Assembly (NCBI GenBank): GCA_903854075.1
Contig: CAINVI010000259.1
Coordinates: forward strand, 1-8,988
From: Candidatus Pollutiaquabacter sp.
Lineage (GTDB): Bacteria; Bacteroidota; Bacteroidia; AKYH767-A; 2013-40CM-41-45
Direction of reading: 5' to 3'
DNA: 8,988 bases
Positions 7,136 through 8,988 of the stretch are shown in pieces. The notes under the pieces are model-generated. The model ran no database searches. It was given only the letters and a program-made list of their open reading frames with translations, and was not told the origin of the DNA. Every line of letters starts with the position of its first letter. Position 1 is the stretch's first letter. The translations under genes were made by a program, and so were the position numbers.

Positions 7136-8233
7136 TTACAGATACTGCAACGGATTGGTATTGACCCCCGTCAGGCGGACGGCAAAGGTAGTAAATTTTT
7201 CGAGAATAAGGGAATGAATTAGCTCCCCGGTGAACTGTTCGCTCTCAAAATGACCAATATCCGCGATGACCAGGGTGCCCTCGGCGTCAAAAAACTCGTG
7301 GTATTTAAAATCAGCGGTCACAAAGACGTCGGCACCCGCTTTTTTGGCGTCTTTTAGCAGAAAACTGCCCGAACCGCCGCAAATGGCCACTTTTTTCACT
7401 TTTTTACCGATTAGCCGGGTATGACGGACTACGCCGGCCTGCATCGATTTCTTAACGTGGAGCAGAAATTCCTGCTCAGAAACGGGATTTTCCAGTTCTC
7501 CAACCATGCCCGCCCCAATTCCCTGATGAGTGTTTTCGAGCGAGTAGATATCGTAGGCGATTTCCTCGTAAGTCATGCTTTTTCGCAATCCGGCTAAAAC
7601 GGCGGATTCTTTCCAGGCCTCAAAAATGACTTCTATACGCTCCTCAGACTCGCGCCGGTGCTCGCCCACTTGACCAACGGTGGGTTGGGCGCCTTCGCGG
7701 CCACGGAAGGAACCGGTACCGGCAAGCCCGAAACTGCATTCGTCGTAATTGCCGATGGAGCCGGCACCGGCAGCAAAAAGTGCCGAACGGACAGCTTCCG
7801 TTTCCGCCAACGGAACGAAGACGACGAGTTTGCGGAGGAGACCTCGCTTGGGAGCCAGCACGCGCAGATTCATGAGTCCCAGGCGCTCGGCGATTTTGCG
7901 GTTGACTCCGTGACGAACATTATCGAGGTTGGTATGCATAGCATAGATGGCGATATCGTGCTTGATGGCTTTCATCACCGTACGCTCGACGTACGTTTTG
8001 CCGTTGAATCGTTTCATACCACTGAAGACGATCGGATGATGGGCCACGATGACATTACAGCCCGTAGCCATAGCTTCCTCGACAACTTCCTCCGTACAGT
8101 CGAGAGCGATGATCACCCCCTTCACCTCGGTGTTCGGATCACCGACGATGAGTCCGGCATTGTCGTAGGATTCCTGCAAGGATGGCGGCGCAAAGGCTTC
8201 CAGGTGCGCCATGAGTTCGTGCAACGTTGTCAT
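7136..8233 (-). CDS. Nif3/YqfO-type dinuclear metal-centre protein with PII-like insert
   Basis: 365-residue member of the Nif3 family (COG0327; often misnamed GTP cyclohydrolase 1 type 2), which forms toroidal hexamers with a two-metal site; the physiological reaction is not established. Metal ligands expected for the family are present: H65 and H66 in AHHP, D104 in MHTNLDN, and H328 with E332 in GHFESE. The N-terminal signature SYDNAGLIVG is at 22-31. Residues about 134-234 form the inserted PII/CutA-like domain found in the longer YqfO subgroup, with GSIGNYDECSF and GTGSFRG. Length matches the YqfO type of about 360-370 residues, against about 250 for the E. coli YbgI type. The start is the ATG at 8231-8233. 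It is divergent from lpxK across 78 bases. A TATCTTCG (8246 to 8239, minus) is one mismatch from the Bacteroidota -7 box but very close to the ATG. Confidence 0.95.
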   Translation of the reverse strand: MTTLHELMAHLEAFAPPSLQESYDNAGLIVGDPNTEVKGVIIALDCTEEVVEEAMATGCNVIVAHHPIVFSGMKRFNGKTYVERTVMKAIKHDIAIYAMHTNLDNVRHGVNRKIAERLGLMNLRVLAPKRGLLRKLVVFVPLAETEAVRSALFAAGAGSIGNYDECSFGLAGTGSFRGREGAQPTVGQVGEHRRESEERIEVIFEAWKESAVLAGLRKSMTYEEIAYDIYSLENTHQGIGAGMVGELENPVSEQEFLLHVKKSMQAGVVRHTRLIGKKVKKVAICGGSGSFLLKDAKKAGADVFVTADFKYHEFFDAEGTLVIADIGHFESEQFTGELIHSLILEKFTTFAVRLTGVNTNPLQYL

Positions 8234-8311
8234 AGGGCGAAGATAACGAAAGTGAGCGTTCTTCCCCGACTTGTAGTGAGCAGACTGCTTGAAGTTTCGT
8301 AACTTGCCGCG

Positions 8312-8988
8312 ATGGCTTCCTGGCGACGACTACTGCTCCCCTTTTCCCTGTTGTACGGCATTGCTGTACGGGTGCGGAATTGGCTGTTTGACCAGGGAAT
8401 TCTGAAGAGCCGTACCATTCCGGTACCCTCAATCGGCGTTGGCAACTTGAGTGCCGGCGGCACCGGAAAAACCCCGCATGTTGAATACCTGATCCGACTA
8501 CTTAAAGATCACTTCCGCGTCGTTACGCTCAGCCGCGGGTACGGAAGAACGACGAGCGGCTTTTTTTTGGCGTCGGGTACAGCAACAGCGACCATGATCG
8601 GCGATGAGCCGATGCAATACTTCACCAAATTTCCCGACATCCGTGTTGCCGTGGATGAAGACCGAAGTCATGCGGTAGACGAACTACTGACGATCGATCC
8701 GCAGACGGGCGTGATCTTACTCGACGACAACTTTCAGCACCGCAAGGTGAAAGCCGGATTGCAAATCCTGCTCATCAACTTTGAAGACCTTGAAAAGAAC
8801 GACCTGCTGTTGCCGGCCGGTAATTTGCGGGAACCCAACGATTCCATCCGCCGGGCGGATGTCGTCATCGTCAGTAAAACGCCCAACATTCTGGTGCCGA
8901 TTGAACGTAAACGCATTCTCGCCTTGCTGAAAACGGGGAAAGATCAGCCGGTGTTTTTCAGTTTTTACCGTTACGGTGAATTCCAGCG
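8312..8988 (+). CDS. lpxK: Tetraacyldisaccharide 4'-kinase, N-terminal part (cut by window edge)
   Basis: Phosphorylates the 4' position of the lipid A disaccharide at the inner membrane, the step that makes lipid IVA. 225 codons are visible from the ATG at 8312; the C-terminal third lies past the window. An N-terminal hydrophobic/basic helix (residues 5-25) for membrane contact is followed by the Walker A loop GNLSAGGTGKTP at 44-55, TLSRGYGR at 72-79, GDEPMQY at 97-103, the Walker B-like LLDDNFQHR at 136-144, and LPAGNLREP at 167-175. The family usually reads DDGxQH, so Asn140 replaces Gly; this is worth noting but leaves the acidic pair and the QH intact. No Shine-Dalgarno sequence is seen before the ATG. 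A run of eight T (8561-8568) lies inside the gene at codons G83-L86. The gene is divergent from nif3. Confidence 0.96.
   Translation, partial: MASWRRLLLPFSLLYGIAVRVRNWLFDQGILKSRTIPVPSIGVGNLSAGGTGKTPHVEYLIRLLKDHFRVVTLSRGYGRTTSGFFLASGTATATMIGDEPMQYFTKFPDIRVAVDEDRSHAVDELLTIDPQTGVILLDDNFQHRKVKAGLQILLINFEDLEKNDLLLPAGNLREPNDSIRRADVVIVSKTPNILVPIERKRILALLKTGKDQPVFFSFYRYGEFQ

Noticed and set aside
7658..8302. 214-codon plus-strand open frame
   Set aside because: It is antisense to nif3, which has all metal-ligand motifs in frame. No signal or domain is visible in the antisense product.

Overview
The window looks like a chromosomal segment from a member of the phylum Bacteroidota. Three observations support this. 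First, back-to-back promoter boxes match the Bacteroidota -7 consensus TAnnTTTG. Second, clear Shine-Dalgarno sequences are almost absent. Third, the protein families and order fit the phylum: a FadL/OMPP1-type barrel of the Bacteroidota kind, Nif3 next to a C4 zinc-ribbon protein, and lpxK. I see no mobile element, CRISPR array, rRNA or tRNA. No stretch longer than about 300 bases lacks a gene; the largest gap is the 171-base divergent spacer at 1068-1238.

Layout. 1-1067 (minus) is the N-terminal 355 residues of prolyl-tRNA synthetase, cut by the left edge. 1068-1238 is a divergent promoter region. 1239-2942 (plus) encodes an unrecognised lipoprotein with a Tyr/Trp-rich middle and a 19-residue tandem repeat array. 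2997-4451 (plus) encodes an OMPP1/FadL-like outer membrane barrel protein. 4459-6018 (minus, convergent with the barrel gene, 7 bases apart) encodes a secreted or membrane-anchored TPR-like protein of unknown role. A rho-independent terminator at 5961-6015 (minus) separates it from 6042-7073 (minus), a coiled-coil C4 zinc-ribbon protein with a basic Lys/Ala tail. 7136-8233 (minus) is a Nif3/YqfO-type dinuclear metal protein, probably co-transcribed with the zinc-ribbon gene. 8312-8988 (plus) is the N-terminal 225 residues of LpxK, cut by the right edge.

How the genes relate. proS and lpxK are housekeeping genes for translation and lipid A synthesis. The lipoprotein and the barrel protein are codirectional, 54 bases apart, and both exported, so they may act together at the outer membrane; this is inference. 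Nif3 plus zinc ribbon is a pairing seen in many bacteria whose joint job is unclear. The least explained parts are the repeat-bearing aromatic lipoprotein, the TPR protein whose likely start lies on top of a terminator, and the histone-like tail on the zinc-ribbon protein. Both edge genes (proS and lpxK) are incomplete because of the window limits, not because of mutation.
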